Shown here: piece by piece, positions 52,772 to 61,833 of the stretch
Layout: each line of letters begins with the position of its first letter
Numbering within the stretch: the first letter of the stretch is position 1
Source of the DNA: Paraburkholderia bryophila
Lineage (GTDB): Bacteria; Pseudomonadota; Gammaproteobacteria; Burkholderiales; Burkholderiaceae
Length of the DNA stretch: 64,000 nucleotides
NCBI RefSeq assembly: GCF_003269035.1
Contig: NZ_QLTK01000003.1
Coordinates: 310,001 to 374,000, forward strand
Direction of reading: 5' to 3'
The notes under the pieces: model-generated
What the model saw: the letters and a program-made list of their open reading frames with translations, nothing else
Told to the model about the DNA's origin: nothing
Database searches by the model: none
Program-made: the position numbers and the translations under genes

Positions 52772-54352
52772 ATGAACTCAGGCGTGTTGGATCATAACGG
52801 TATCGAAGTAAAGGCATGCGACGGCGGTGTCGCGAACGGTGGCCCGCAAGCCACACGTCGTGCGCCGGGCGAACCGGTTCTGAGGACCTTCGGGCTCACG
52901 AAGCAGTTCGGCGCGACGCTCGCGTTGTCGAACCTCGATCTGTCGATACACACCGGTGAGGTCGTCGCGCTGATGGGCGCCAACGGTGCGGGCAAATCGA
53001 CGCTCGTCAAGATACTCAGCGGCGTGTACGCGCCGGACGGCGGCACGCTGACGCTGTCCGGGCAAGCGTATCGACCCGCTTCGCCACAAGCGGCGAAGCA
53101 ACTCGGCATTGCCACCGTGCATCAGTCGATTGCCGACGCGGTCGTGCCGTCGCTGTCGATCGCGGACAACCTGCTGCTGGACCGCTTGTGCGATGCCGGC
53201 TCGCCATGGCGCGTGCCGCCGGCGGCACGTCGCGAGGCGGCGCGTCCGCTGGCCGAACGCGTTGGACTGGCGGTCGATCTGGCTGCGCCGCTCGACTCGC
53301 TGTCGCTCGCGAGTCAGCAACTCGTGACGCTGGCGCGCGCGTTGGCGTCGCGTCCCAAAGTGCTGATACTCGACGAGCCCACCGCCAGCCTGTCCGCTGC
53401 CGAAGCCGACCGGCTGTTCGCGCGGCTCGCGCCGTTGCGCGACGAGGGCGTCGCGATCCTGCTGGTGTCGCATCGGCTCGGCGATTTGCGGCGCGTGGCG
53501 GACCGTGTGGCGATTGTGCGCGACGGGCGCCTTGTCGCCGATCTGCGCGCACCGATCGATTTCGACGCTGCCGTCGAGACGATGATCGGCCGGCCGCTGC
53601 CGTCCGCACGCACCCAAACGACACAACCGGCCGCGTCGCTCGAACCGTGCTTCAGCGCGCGCGGTCTTCAGTTGACGCCGACCAGCGTTCCTTTCGACCT
53701 CGACCTGCAGCGCGGCGAAATCGTGGCGATCGCGGGGCCGGTGGGCGGCGGCAAATCGCGGCTCGCACGGACGATCTTAGGCGCGGCCCATGGTTGCGGC
53801 GGCCGAATGACGTTCGACGGCAAACCCTGGCGTCCACGTTCTCCCGCCGACGCGATTCGCGCCGGCGTCTTTCTGGCGGGCGAGGATCGCTGGCGCAGTT
53901 CGCTGTTTCCCGACAGCGTGCCGTTCGCGTCGATTGCGGGCACGCTCAGTTTTCCGTTCCTGTCGCGCTGGTTCCGGCGCGGCGTGGTTCGCGAAGCCGC
54001 GGAGCGTGCTACCGCAAGCGAAGCAATCGAAACCTTCGGCATTCGCTGCACCGGTCCCGACGATCGCCCGACGCGGTTATCGGGCGGTAATCAGCAGAAA
54101 GTCGTGCTGGCCCGCTGGCATGTCGAACCCGCGCGGCTGTTACTGCTCGACGAACCGTTTCAAGGCGTCGATGCCGGCGCGCGCGCCGATATCGTCGATA
54201 CCTTGCGGCGGCACGCGCCGGAACGCGCGACGCTCGTATTCGTCAGCGACCTCGAGGAAGCGCTGGAGGTGGCCGACCGCGTCGTCCGGTTCGATCGCGC
54301 GACGCTCGAACGTTTACCCACTCACGAACTGAGTCCCGAAGGGCAGTCATGA
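52772..54352 (+). CDS. Sugar-type ABC transporter ATPase with two nucleotide-binding domains (RbsA-like)
   Basis: A 526-residue protein. The first domain has Walker A GANGAGKST (about 69-77), Walker B LILDEPTASLS, but its signature is LSLASQQLV instead of LSGGQ. The second has GPVGGGKSR, a good signature LSGGNQQKVVLARW and LLLLDEPFQGVD, but lacks the usual His of the H-loop. Such asymmetry is common among RbsA-type ATPases. GTG 52760 is an alternative start. It overlaps the permease gene (ATGA) and belongs with the binding-protein gene at 58249. In context the substrate could be an organosulfur compound rather than a sugar. Confidence 0.87.
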   Translation: MNSGVLDHNGIEVKACDGGVANGGPQATRRAPGEPVLRTFGLTKQFGATLALSNLDLSIHTGEVVALMGANGAGKSTLVKILSGVYAPDGGTLTLSGQAYRPASPQAAKQLGIATVHQSIADAVVPSLSIADNLLLDRLCDAGSPWRVPPAARREAARPLAERVGLAVDLAAPLDSLSLASQQLVTLARALASRPKVLILDEPTASLSAAEADRLFARLAPLRDEGVAILLVSHRLGDLRRVADRVAIVRDGRLVADLRAPIDFDAAVETMIGRPLPSARTQTTQPAASLEPCFSARGLQLTPTSVPFDLDLQRGEIVAIAGPVGGGKSRLARTILGAAHGCGGRMTFDGKPWRPRSPADAIRAGVFLAGEDRWRSSLFPDSVPFASIAGTLSFPFLSRWFRRGVVREAAERATASEAIETFGIRCTGPDDRPTRLSGGNQQKVVLARWHVEPARLLLLDEPFQGVDAGARADIVDTLRRHAPERATLVFVSDLEEALEVADRVVRFDRATLERLPTHELSPEGQS

Positions 54353-55413
54353 AAACCGCCACGCCTTCTGTTGCCGGCGAGACCTCGGTCGCCCAACACG
54401 CCCGTCCTGCATTGCGTGGCTTACGCGGTTTGCGCGATCAGTTGGAGCGCACCGGCATCCTGCTCGTGCTGGCCTTGCTGATCGCCGTGTTCGCCATCAA
54501 GGAACCCGCGTTTCTGAATCTCGACAACCTCCTCAGCATTCTGCAGGCAGTGTGGATCGTCGCGTTGCTCGGCATTGGCGTGACGATCACGCTAGCCGCG
54601 GGCGGCTTCGATCTGTCGGTGGGCAGCGTGGCCGCGTCCGCGCAGATGGCGGCCAGCTACGTATTGATTGTCTGGCATGGCAGCGCGCTCGGCGCGGTCG
54701 CCGCATGCGTGGCGCTCGGCGTCGCGGCCGGTCTGTTCAACGGCCTGCTGATCACGCGCCTGCGCGTGCCGGATCAACTGGCGACACTCGGCACGCTGTT
54801 CCTGCTGGCCGGTCTGCAACTGATTCCGACCGGCGGCCGCTCGCTCGCCACCGGCACCGTGCTGCCCGACGGTACGGAAGCGAGCGGCCTGTTCTCCGAC
54901 GCGTTTCTGGCGCTCGGCCGCCTGCGTGTTTTCGACATGGTGCCGCTGCCGGTGCTGGTTCTGGTCGCCGTCACGGTGCTGGCCTGCATCGCGATGGAAA
55001 CGACCCGCTGGGGCCGCGTGATCTATGCGATCGGCGGCAATGAAACGGCGGCGCGACTCGCCGGCGCGCCGACCGCGCGCTACCGGATCGCGGCCTATGT
55101 CGCCTCGGGCGCAATCGCGTCGCTGGGCGGCGTGCTGATCGCCGCGCGCGTCGGACGCGGCGATGTGAGCGCGGGGCACTCGCTGCTGCTCGATGCGGTT
55201 GCCGCCGCGTTGATGGGCTACGCGGTGTGGGGCGCAAAGCGGCCCAATGTGTTCGGCACCGTGGTCGGCGCGGTGTTCGTCGGCGTGTTGCTCAATGGCT
55301 TGACCATGCTCAACGCGCCGTACTACATGCAGGATTTCATCAAGGGCGTGTTGCTGGTGCTGGCGCTGGCGTTCACGTTCAGCGTCGGCCGGCGCGGCGA
55401 CTCGCGTGGGTAG
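54349..55413 (+). CDS. Sugar-type ABC transporter permease (RbsC-like)
   Basis: A 354-residue protein with about ten helices. The family loop motif is seen as AAGGFDLSVGSVAASA and later AYVASGAIASLGGVLIAAR. It overlaps the ATPase gene at ATGA. With the ATPase it forms the membrane part of the transporter; the matching binding protein is probably the gene at 58249. The substrate is unknown. Confidence 0.88.
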   Translation: MKTATPSVAGETSVAQHARPALRGLRGLRDQLERTGILLVLALLIAVFAIKEPAFLNLDNLLSILQAVWIVALLGIGVTITLAAGGFDLSVGSVAASAQMAASYVLIVWHGSALGAVAACVALGVAAGLFNGLLITRLRVPDQLATLGTLFLLAGLQLIPTGGRSLATGTVLPDGTEASGLFSDAFLALGRLRVFDMVPLPVLVLVAVTVLACIAMETTRWGRVIYAIGGNETAARLAGAPTARYRIAAYVASGAIASLGGVLIAARVGRGDVSAGHSLLLDAVAAALMGYAVWGAKRPNVFGTVVGAVFVGVLLNGLTMLNAPYYMQDFIKGVLLVLALAFTFSVGRRGDSRG

Positions 55414-55538
55414 ATGGCGCTGCGCACGCGGCAACCATCGTTTGCCATCCGAAGGAATATCGATTGCCGAATCGTTCAGTTTGCGCGTGCGACGCCCGCT
55501 GATAGATTGAGCGAACGGTCATTCATATGGAGACTCCC

Positions 55539-56777
55539 ATGGCAGAGGTTGACGAAGCGGCATCATCGAACACGCTCGACGTGAACCGGCAGGCGGTGCG
55601 TATCATCGTCGACGACGCGCAGGCCATCGCGGTCGCGCACGAACTGGCCGCGCGCCTCGCGCCAGGCGCGGCCACGCGCGACAGCGAACGCCGCTTGCCG
55701 TACGAAGAGATCGACTGGTTCTCGCAATCGGGGCTGTGGGCGATCACGGTACCGAAGGCCTATGGCGGCGCGGGTGTGTCGTTCGTCACGTTGACGGAGG
55801 TCGTGAAGATCGTCGCGGCAGCCGATCCGTCGCTCGGGCAGTTGCCGCAGAATCATTTCGGTCTGGTCGACGTGATCGCGCTGACCGGCTCGGAAGCGCA
55901 GAAACAGTATTTCTTCGCGCAGGTGCTGAACGGCAAGCGCTTTGGCAACGGTTTTTCGGAGAAGGGCACGAAGAACGTGCTCGACCTGAAAACCAGCGTG
56001 ACGCGCGACGGTGACGATTACGTCGTGCAGGGCACCAAGTTCTATTCGACCGGCGCGCTGTTCGCCGACTTCGTGCCGGTGCTGGGACTCGACGCCGAAC
56101 GCAAAGGCTGGCTCGCCTACATTCCGAAGGGCACGCCGGGCCTCACCGTGATCGACGACTGGTCGGGTTTCGGTCAACGCACCACGGCGAGCGGCACGGT
56201 GGTGCTGGAAAACGTGCGTGTACCGGCTTCGCATGTCTTGCCGGCGCACCGCGTGTCCGAGTTTCCGACCCTCAACGGGCCGGTTTCGCAGATCATCCAG
56301 GCCGCCATCGACGCCGGCATCGCCAAAGCCGCGATCGACGACACGCTCGGCTTCGTGCGTTCGCGCTCGCGGCCGTGGCTCGACAGTGGGGTCGAGCGCG
56401 CGAGCGACGATCCGCTGACCGTGCGCGAGATCGGCCATCTGCATATTCAACTGCATGCCGCCGAGGCGTTGCTCGAACGGGCCGCGCGCGTGATCGACGC
56501 GATCGCCGCGCAAGCTGAAACGAGCGAGGACGACGTGGCGCGCGCCTCGGTCGCGGTCGGCGAGGCCAAGGTACTGACCACGGAAGTCGCGCTGCTGGCC
56601 GGTGAAAAACTGTTCGAGCTGGCGGGCACCCAATCGACGCTCGCCGAACATAACCTCGATCGCCATTGGCGTAACGCCCGCGTTCACACGTTGCATGACC
56701 CCGTGCGCTGGAAATATCACCTGGTGGGCAACTACTACCTGAACGGCGTCAAGCCGGCGCGTCACCCGTGGAATTGA
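55539..56777 (+). CDS. SfnB-family flavin-dependent oxidoreductase (acyl-CoA dehydrogenase fold)
   Basis: A 412-residue acyl-CoA dehydrogenase-like protein. GGAG six bases upstream supports ATG 55539 over ATG 55527. The N-terminal domain has WAITVPKAYGGAGVSFVTL and FGNGFSEKGTKNV, the middle a beta-domain (VQGTKFYSTGALFADFVPV), and the C-terminal helical domain ends in DRHWRNARVHTLHDP, typical of SfnB/DszC enzymes that act on sulfones and sulfonates together with reduced flavin. It precedes the DszA-type monooxygenase by 37 bases and likely acts with it. Confidence 0.87.
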   Translation: MAEVDEAASSNTLDVNRQAVRIIVDDAQAIAVAHELAARLAPGAATRDSERRLPYEEIDWFSQSGLWAITVPKAYGGAGVSFVTLTEVVKIVAAADPSLGQLPQNHFGLVDVIALTGSEAQKQYFFAQVLNGKRFGNGFSEKGTKNVLDLKTSVTRDGDDYVVQGTKFYSTGALFADFVPVLGLDAERKGWLAYIPKGTPGLTVIDDWSGFGQRTTASGTVVLENVRVPASHVLPAHRVSEFPTLNGPVSQIIQAAIDAGIAKAAIDDTLGFVRSRSRPWLDSGVERASDDPLTVREIGHLHIQLHAAEALLERAARVIDAIAAQAETSEDDVARASVAVGEAKVLTTEVALLAGEKLFELAGTQSTLAEHNLDRHWRNARVHTLHDPVRWKYHLVGNYYLNGVKPARHPWN

Positions 56778-56814
56778 CGCGGTTTCCACGCCACATTCTC
56801 AAACAGACACCATC

Positions 56815-58197
56815 ATGGCCAGAGAAATTCGCCTGAACGCGTTCGACATGAACTGCGTGGGCCATCAGTCGCCGGGCTTATGGGCGCATCCGCGCGACAT
56901 GTCGTGGCGTTACCGGCAACTCGACTATTGGACCGATCTCGCGAAGCTGCTCGAACGCGGCAAGTTCGACGGGCTGTTTCTCGCCGACGTGCTGGGTATT
57001 TACGACGTCTTCAACGGCAACGGCGACGCCGCGCTCCGCCAGGCGGCGCAAGTGCCGGTCAACGATCCGATCCTGCTGGTCTCGGCAATGGCGAACGTGA
57101 CCACGCATCTCGGCTTCGGCGTGACCTGCTCGCTGTCGTACGAGCACCCGTATCCGTTCGCGCGCCGCATGTCGACGCTCGATCATCTGACCAACGGCCG
57201 GGTCGGCTGGAATATCGTGACGTCGTATCTGGATAGCGCCGCGCGTAATGTCGGCTTGCCGGCGCAGGCGAATCACGACGATCGCTATGCGCTTGCCGAG
57301 GATTATCTCGAGGTTTGCTACAAGCTGTGGGAAACCTCGTGGGAAGACGATGCGGTGGTGCGCGATACGGCGCGCCAGGTCTTCACCGAACCGTCGAAGG
57401 TGCATCCGATCAATCACCGGGGACCGTTTTTCAACGTGCCCGGCATCCATCTCTGCGAGCCGTCGCCACAGCGTACGCCGGTGATTTATCAGGCCGGCGC
57501 ATCGAAGCGCGGCAAGAATTTCGCCGCACAGCACGCCGAATGCATTTTTATCGCCGCGCCGTCGCGCACGATTCTGAAGAGCTTTGTAGCCGATATCCGG
57601 GCGCGCGTGAAGTCGTTCGGCCGCGATCCGCACGACGTGCTGATTTTCAATCTGCACACGGTGATCACCGGCAAGACTTCGGCGCAGGCGCATGCGAAAC
57701 ACGCGGACTATCGCTGCTATACCAGTGACGAAGGCGCGCTCGCACTGATGTCCGGCTGGACCGGTATCGATCTGTCGAAGTATGACCTCGATGAACCGCT
57801 GCGCCATGTCGAGAGCAATGCGGTGCAGTCTGCCGTGGAGGCGCTCTCCAGCGCGGACCCGACACGCGTCTGGACCGTGCGCGAGATCGCGAAGTGGGGC
57901 GGCATAGGCGGGCTCGGGCCGCTCTCGGTGGGCAGCCCGCAAGAGATCGCCGACGAATTGCAGTCGTGGGTCGAGGAGACCGACGTGGACGGTTTCAATC
58001 TCGCCTATGCACTGACGCACGAGAGCTTTAGCGACTTCGTCGATCTGGTCGTGCCGGAACTGCAACGGCGCGGCGTCTACAAAACCGACTACGCCAGCGG
58101 CTCGCTGCGCGAAAAGCTGCATGGCAAGGGGCCACGGCTCGCCGAACCGCATCCGGGCGCGGCGTATCGCGTGCGAACGCCCGCGCATGCCGGCTAG
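56815..58197 (+). CDS. Flavin-dependent monooxygenase of the NtaA/SnaA/DszA family
   Basis: A 460-residue luciferase-like (LLM) enzyme. Key family segments: RLNAFDMNCVGHQSPGLWAHP-like start, GKFDGLFLADVLG, EHPYPFARRMSTLDHLTNGRVGWNIVTS, SPQRTPVIYQAGASKRGKNFAA. These enzymes use FMNH2 and oxygen to oxidise sulfur or nitrogen heteroatom compounds such as dibenzothiophene sulfone or nitrilotriacetate. In this operon it is likely to release sulfur from an organosulfur substrate. Confidence 0.9.
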   Translation: MAREIRLNAFDMNCVGHQSPGLWAHPRDMSWRYRQLDYWTDLAKLLERGKFDGLFLADVLGIYDVFNGNGDAALRQAAQVPVNDPILLVSAMANVTTHLGFGVTCSLSYEHPYPFARRMSTLDHLTNGRVGWNIVTSYLDSAARNVGLPAQANHDDRYALAEDYLEVCYKLWETSWEDDAVVRDTARQVFTEPSKVHPINHRGPFFNVPGIHLCEPSPQRTPVIYQAGASKRGKNFAAQHAECIFIAAPSRTILKSFVADIRARVKSFGRDPHDVLIFNLHTVITGKTSAQAHAKHADYRCYTSDEGALALMSGWTGIDLSKYDLDEPLRHVESNAVQSAVEALSSADPTRVWTVREIAKWGGIGGLGPLSVGSPQEIADELQSWVEETDVDGFNLAYALTHESFSDFVDLVVPELQRRGVYKTDYASGSLREKLHGKGPRLAEPHPGAAYRVRTPAHAG

Positions 58198-58248
58198 CGC
58201 CTGCCGGTTTATCTGGAACGTCACTCACCAACAGGTTGGAGATCATCG

Positions 58249-59331
58249 ATGAGATCGTTGTTTCGTCGCAAGCTGGATGTGAAACTCAAATCGGCGACGC
58301 TCGCTGTTCTGGCCGCGGCGCTGGTGGCCAATACTGCTGTTAGCGTCATCGCCCAGGCCGCGCCGCTCAAGGGCGCGCCCGCGCCGTTCGACAAAGGCGG
58401 CGTGAAGGTTGCGCTCGTCAACTATCTGTCGACCGGCGATTTCTTCCAGGCCTATGAAGCCGGTGCGCAGAAGCAGGCGAAAGCGCTCGGCATCGATCTG
58501 CGCATCTACGAAGGCCGTCAGGATGCCGCCGAACAGCGCGAGCAGATCCAGCAGGCGATCAGCCTGGGTGTCTCGGCGATCATCGTGAATCATGGCTTGC
58601 CGGAGTCGCTCAAGGACGTCGTGCAGCGCGCGTTGGACAAGGGCATCAAGGTCGTCGCATTCGACGTCGATCTCGGCAACCCGAAGGTGCCGCAGATCGA
58701 ACAGAGCGATCGCGATCTGGCTTCGCTGTTGCTCGATCAGGCCGTCAAGGACAATGGCGACGGCTTTGCCGCAGGCTATGTCTACGTGGCCGGTTTCGCG
58801 CCGCTCGACCGGCGCGATGCGGTGTGGCGCGACTTCAAGGCGGCTCACCCGAAGGTGCAGGAAAAGGCGCGTTGGGGCACCGTGGACAACCCGATCGCGC
58901 AATCGGTGGCGAATCAGGCGGCTGCCGCGTATCGCGCGCATCCTGACATTCGCGTGGTGTTCGCGCCTTACGACGAATTCGCGCGCGGCGCGAAGCTCGC
59001 GGCGGACGAAGCGAACCTGTCGTCAAAATTGCGCATTTACAGCGCCGATATCTCGACCTCCGACATCGAAGCGATTCGCGCGCCGAACAGCGCCTGGGTG
59101 GCGACGGCGGCGACCAATTCGGCGGTGGTCGGCGCGGTGTCTGTGCGCGCCGCCGCCTTGTTGCTGGCCGGGCAGGCGCCCGCGCATCGGATCGTCGTCA
59201 AGCCGACCCTGATCACGCGCGACGATCTGGTGAAGAACAACATCCGGACGATTGCCGAACTGGGCGAGAAATTCCCAGCATTCCGTTCGAGCGATGCGGC
59301 TACGGCGGGGTGGATTCCGGCGGCGGAGTAG
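58249..59331 (+). CDS. Sugar-type ABC transporter substrate-binding protein (RbsB-like fold)
   Basis: A 360-residue periplasmic protein with a signal peptide (LAVLAAALVANTAVSVIAQA) and the type I periplasmic-binding-protein fold (VKVALVNYLSTGDFFQAYEAGAQKQA, GVSAIIVNHGLPESL, IKVVAFDVDLG). It follows the monooxygenase by 51 bases and probably serves the ATPase and permease at 52772-55413. A strong hairpin terminator 23 bases downstream ends this unit. Confidence 0.87.
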   Translation: MRSLFRRKLDVKLKSATLAVLAAALVANTAVSVIAQAAPLKGAPAPFDKGGVKVALVNYLSTGDFFQAYEAGAQKQAKALGIDLRIYEGRQDAAEQREQIQQAISLGVSAIIVNHGLPESLKDVVQRALDKGIKVVAFDVDLGNPKVPQIEQSDRDLASLLLDQAVKDNGDGFAAGYVYVAGFAPLDRRDAVWRDFKAAHPKVQEKARWGTVDNPIAQSVANQAAAAYRAHPDIRVVFAPYDEFARGAKLAADEANLSSKLRIYSADISTSDIEAIRAPNSAWVATAATNSAVVGAVSVRAAALLLAGQAPAHRIVVKPTLITRDDLVKNNIRTIAELGEKFPAFRSSDAATAGWIPAAE

Positions 59332-59354
59332 GAGGGAAGAGTAAGCGCGATGCA

Positions 59355-59391
59355 AAAAGCGGTCACGTGATGTTCTCACGTGGCCGCTTTT
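59355..59391. terminator. Bidirectional intrinsic terminator after the binding-protein gene
   Basis: A 16-base arm (59355-59370, starting AAAAGCGGTCACGTGA) pairs with 59376-59391 (TCACGTGGCCGCTTTT) with one mismatch and a five-base loop. A T-run follows on both strands, so it can end transcripts coming from the binding-protein gene and from the convergent gene on the minus strand. Confidence 0.9.
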
Positions 59392-59457
59392 GTTTGAGCT
59401 TGAAGCAATGGCGTGGCTCGACGCTCGTCGCGCCGGACTTTCGTCCGGCCCCCCTCC

Positions 59458-61602
59458 TCAGAACGGCCGGCTGCCCGCCAGACTGATGCGCTTGAGCACC
59501 CGCCGCTGCGACGGCTCGAACTCCGTGCGCGCATGCAACGTCGCCTGATTGTCCCAGTAGACGATATCGCCGGCCTGCCACTTGTGCGTGTAAAAGAACC
59601 GCGGCGAACTCAGATGCGCGCGCAACTTTTCGATCAGCGCGGCGCCCGCGACCGGATCGTAATCGACGATTTCGACTTCGGTGCGCAGGCCCAGGTACAA
59701 CAGCCGCTTGCCGCTTTGCGGATGCGTGCGTACCAGCGGATGCGCAACCCACGGTTCCAGCGGCGTGATATTCGGCGTGCGGTAGAGCGGAGCGCCGCCG
59801 TCGAGCGGAAACTTGCGGCGCAGGAACGGGTTATAGGTGATCAGCTTCAGACCGTCGATCCGTGCGCGGGTGGCTTCATCGAGTGCCTCGTACGCGGCGA
59901 CCAGGTCGTACCAGCTCGTGTCGCCGCCTTGCTCCGGCACTTCGAGCGCATAGAGCAGCGAGCCGGACGAAGGCTCGGGCGTCCAGTGGTGATCGGAATG
60001 CGCGGGCAGATCGTGATTGCCGAGCAGGCCGTCGTCGACGTTCGATACCACGACGATGTCCGGCACCGCGCCGGCCGCATCCGAACCGAGCACCGGCGCA
60101 TTACGCGGCGGTGTGTAGATGGAGCCGAAATAGCCGGCAAGGCGGCGGTATTGTGTGTCGTCCAGTTGCTGGCCGCGAAACACCAGAATGCGATGGTCGA
60201 GCAGTCCTTGCTTGAGGGCGAGGATATGTTGCGCGTCGAGCTCGCGTGCGGCATCCAGTCCGCTCACTTGCGCGCCGAGCGCGACGCCGTCGGGACGCGT
60301 GATGGAAAACTTCACTGAGCCCGCCTGTACGGTGGCCGGCTTCGCGTCCTTTCCATGCGCCAGGCTGAAGCGTTCGCTGGGCGACGTGCCGTTCAGATGA
60401 AACGCGCCGATGGCCTGCTCGCGCTGAATCGCCGGGTTATGCGACGAGATCACGCGGGCATTGCGCCAATGACGATCGAGCCGCAATCGCTCGCTGGTTG
60501 CCGACGCGCCACCCACTTCGAACAGCAGCGTGGTCGCCTCGAGCACCTGCGCGATCACGATCTGTTGCGCCTGGTAGGCTTCGATATCGAGCGCGATGTA
60601 GGTGGCTTCAGTCGCGCGGCCAGCCGCGCGTGCCTGTGACACGCGCTCCAGACTCTGCGCGAGCGCATTGACCAGGCTGTCCGCTGCATAACTCAAGCTT
60701 GCCAGCCGGCCGATCACACGTTGCACCAGCGGGTTGTCGCGCGGACTCGATTTGCCGGGCACGCCGAACGTGCGGGTATGCGCCCGCGCGAACGCCGTGG
60801 CATCGCGCAGCGCGGCACGGGCAATGCCGGCCAGCGTCGCGAGATGCACGTTCTGATAGAACGCGATCTGGAACGTGTCGTGCTGCGGCTCCGATAAACG
60901 ATGGCGCAGCAGGATCTGTTCTTCCGTGACTTCGACGTTATCGAAACGCGTCGTGCCGCTCGCCGTGAGGCGTTGGCCGAAGCCATCCCAGTCGTCGATA
61001 CGGTTCACGCCGGGCGCGTCGCCGCGCACCATCAGGTTGACGTCGTGTTCGCCGTCGTGCGCGTTGACGTTGATCCAGTCCGCGTACAGGGAGCCGGTGC
61101 TGTAGTACTTCTCGCCGTTCAGGCGCCAGAGGCGTGGGTCGTGCGGATCGCGGGTGAGGGTGACGGAATTGTGCGTCGACGCGGTGCGTTCCGACAGTGC
61201 CGCGCCAACCAGTTCGCCATTCGCCACGCGCGTGAGCCAGCGCTCGCGGGTCGCCTCGTCATCCCCTTCGAGAAGGTTTTCGATGAAGCCGACATTGAGC
61301 CGCAGAATTTGCGGCAGATTCGAATCGGCTTCGCCGAGACCGATCAGCAGGCGGAAAAATTGCGGCAGCGTGACGCCGCCACCGCCATAACGCTGCGGCA
61401 CGCGCAGCGCGGGGAAGCCGGCTTCGCGCAACCATTGCACCGCTTCGTGGGCGAGTTCGCGCTTCTGTTCACGCGCCACGGCACCCACCGCGATGCGTTG
61501 GAAAACGTCGGCGAAACGTGCCTGCAAGGCGGCGTCACGGTCGCCGTCGGCGTGCGACGAAGGAATGTGCGCGTCGAGATGCTGCTGCGGAAGGGTCGTC
61601 AT
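59458..61602 (-). CDS. Fusion of an SfnB-like flavin enzyme and a TauD-type dioxygenase
   Basis: A 714-residue protein. Residues 1 to about 420 match acyl-CoA dehydrogenase-like SfnB enzymes (ALRVPQRYGGGGVTLPQFFRLL; LNGEKYYSTGSLYADWINV; RLRLDRHWRNARVISSHNP). Residues about 430-714 form a TauD/TfdA Fe(II)/2-oxoglutarate dioxygenase: HSD metal site (about 536), a distal His in WDNQATLHAR (about 689) and Arg in RRVLKRISLAG. TauD enzymes release sulfite from taurine-type sulfonates. Both parts seem intact and in one frame. The start is taken at 61602 (MTTLPQQHL); the frame stays open to 61665. Divergent from the SsuA-like gene. Confidence 0.85.
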   Translation of the reverse strand: MTTLPQQHLDAHIPSSHADGDRDAALQARFADVFQRIAVGAVAREQKRELAHEAVQWLREAGFPALRVPQRYGGGGVTLPQFFRLLIGLGEADSNLPQILRLNVGFIENLLEGDDEATRERWLTRVANGELVGAALSERTASTHNSVTLTRDPHDPRLWRLNGEKYYSTGSLYADWINVNAHDGEHDVNLMVRGDAPGVNRIDDWDGFGQRLTASGTTRFDNVEVTEEQILLRHRLSEPQHDTFQIAFYQNVHLATLAGIARAALRDATAFARAHTRTFGVPGKSSPRDNPLVQRVIGRLASLSYAADSLVNALAQSLERVSQARAAGRATEATYIALDIEAYQAQQIVIAQVLEATTLLFEVGGASATSERLRLDRHWRNARVISSHNPAIQREQAIGAFHLNGTSPSERFSLAHGKDAKPATVQAGSVKFSITRPDGVALGAQVSGLDAARELDAQHILALKQGLLDHRILVFRGQQLDDTQYRRLAGYFGSIYTPPRNAPVLGSDAAGAVPDIVVVSNVDDGLLGNHDLPAHSDHHWTPEPSSGSLLYALEVPEQGGDTSWYDLVAAYEALDEATRARIDGLKLITYNPFLRRKFPLDGGAPLYRTPNITPLEPWVAHPLVRTHPQSGKRLLYLGLRTEVEIVDYDPVAGAALIEKLRAHLSSPRFFYTHKWQAGDIVYWDNQATLHARTEFEPSQRRVLKRISLAGSRPF

Positions 61603-61747
61603 GCTGGGCGAGGGAGGTCGTGGCAACGCGTAAACATAAGCACGGCGAACGCAATGAACAAACAACGAAACGCCATATGAATATCTCGAACCGCGACGGG
61701 AGATCGACGTCGGCAGCGACTCTCGCCGTTATCCGGGTACCTGCTAA

Positions 61748-61757
61748 GCATAGCTAA
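61748..61757. promoter_or_regulatory. GCATAGCTAA element in the divergent region before the SsuA-like gene
   Basis: Second exact copy of the 10-mer found at 51082-51091, here 76 bases before the GTG at 61834 and 146 bases before the divergent fusion gene. A shared sulfur-starvation regulator could bind at both; this is inferred from position and sequence only. Confidence 0.4.
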
Positions 61758-61833
61758 AACGCTCGTTTATCCCGGCGATCCGGCGTTGTTAGGATCGGAG
61801 CTTCGTCGTATTGATTGACTGGACATTCAGGCC

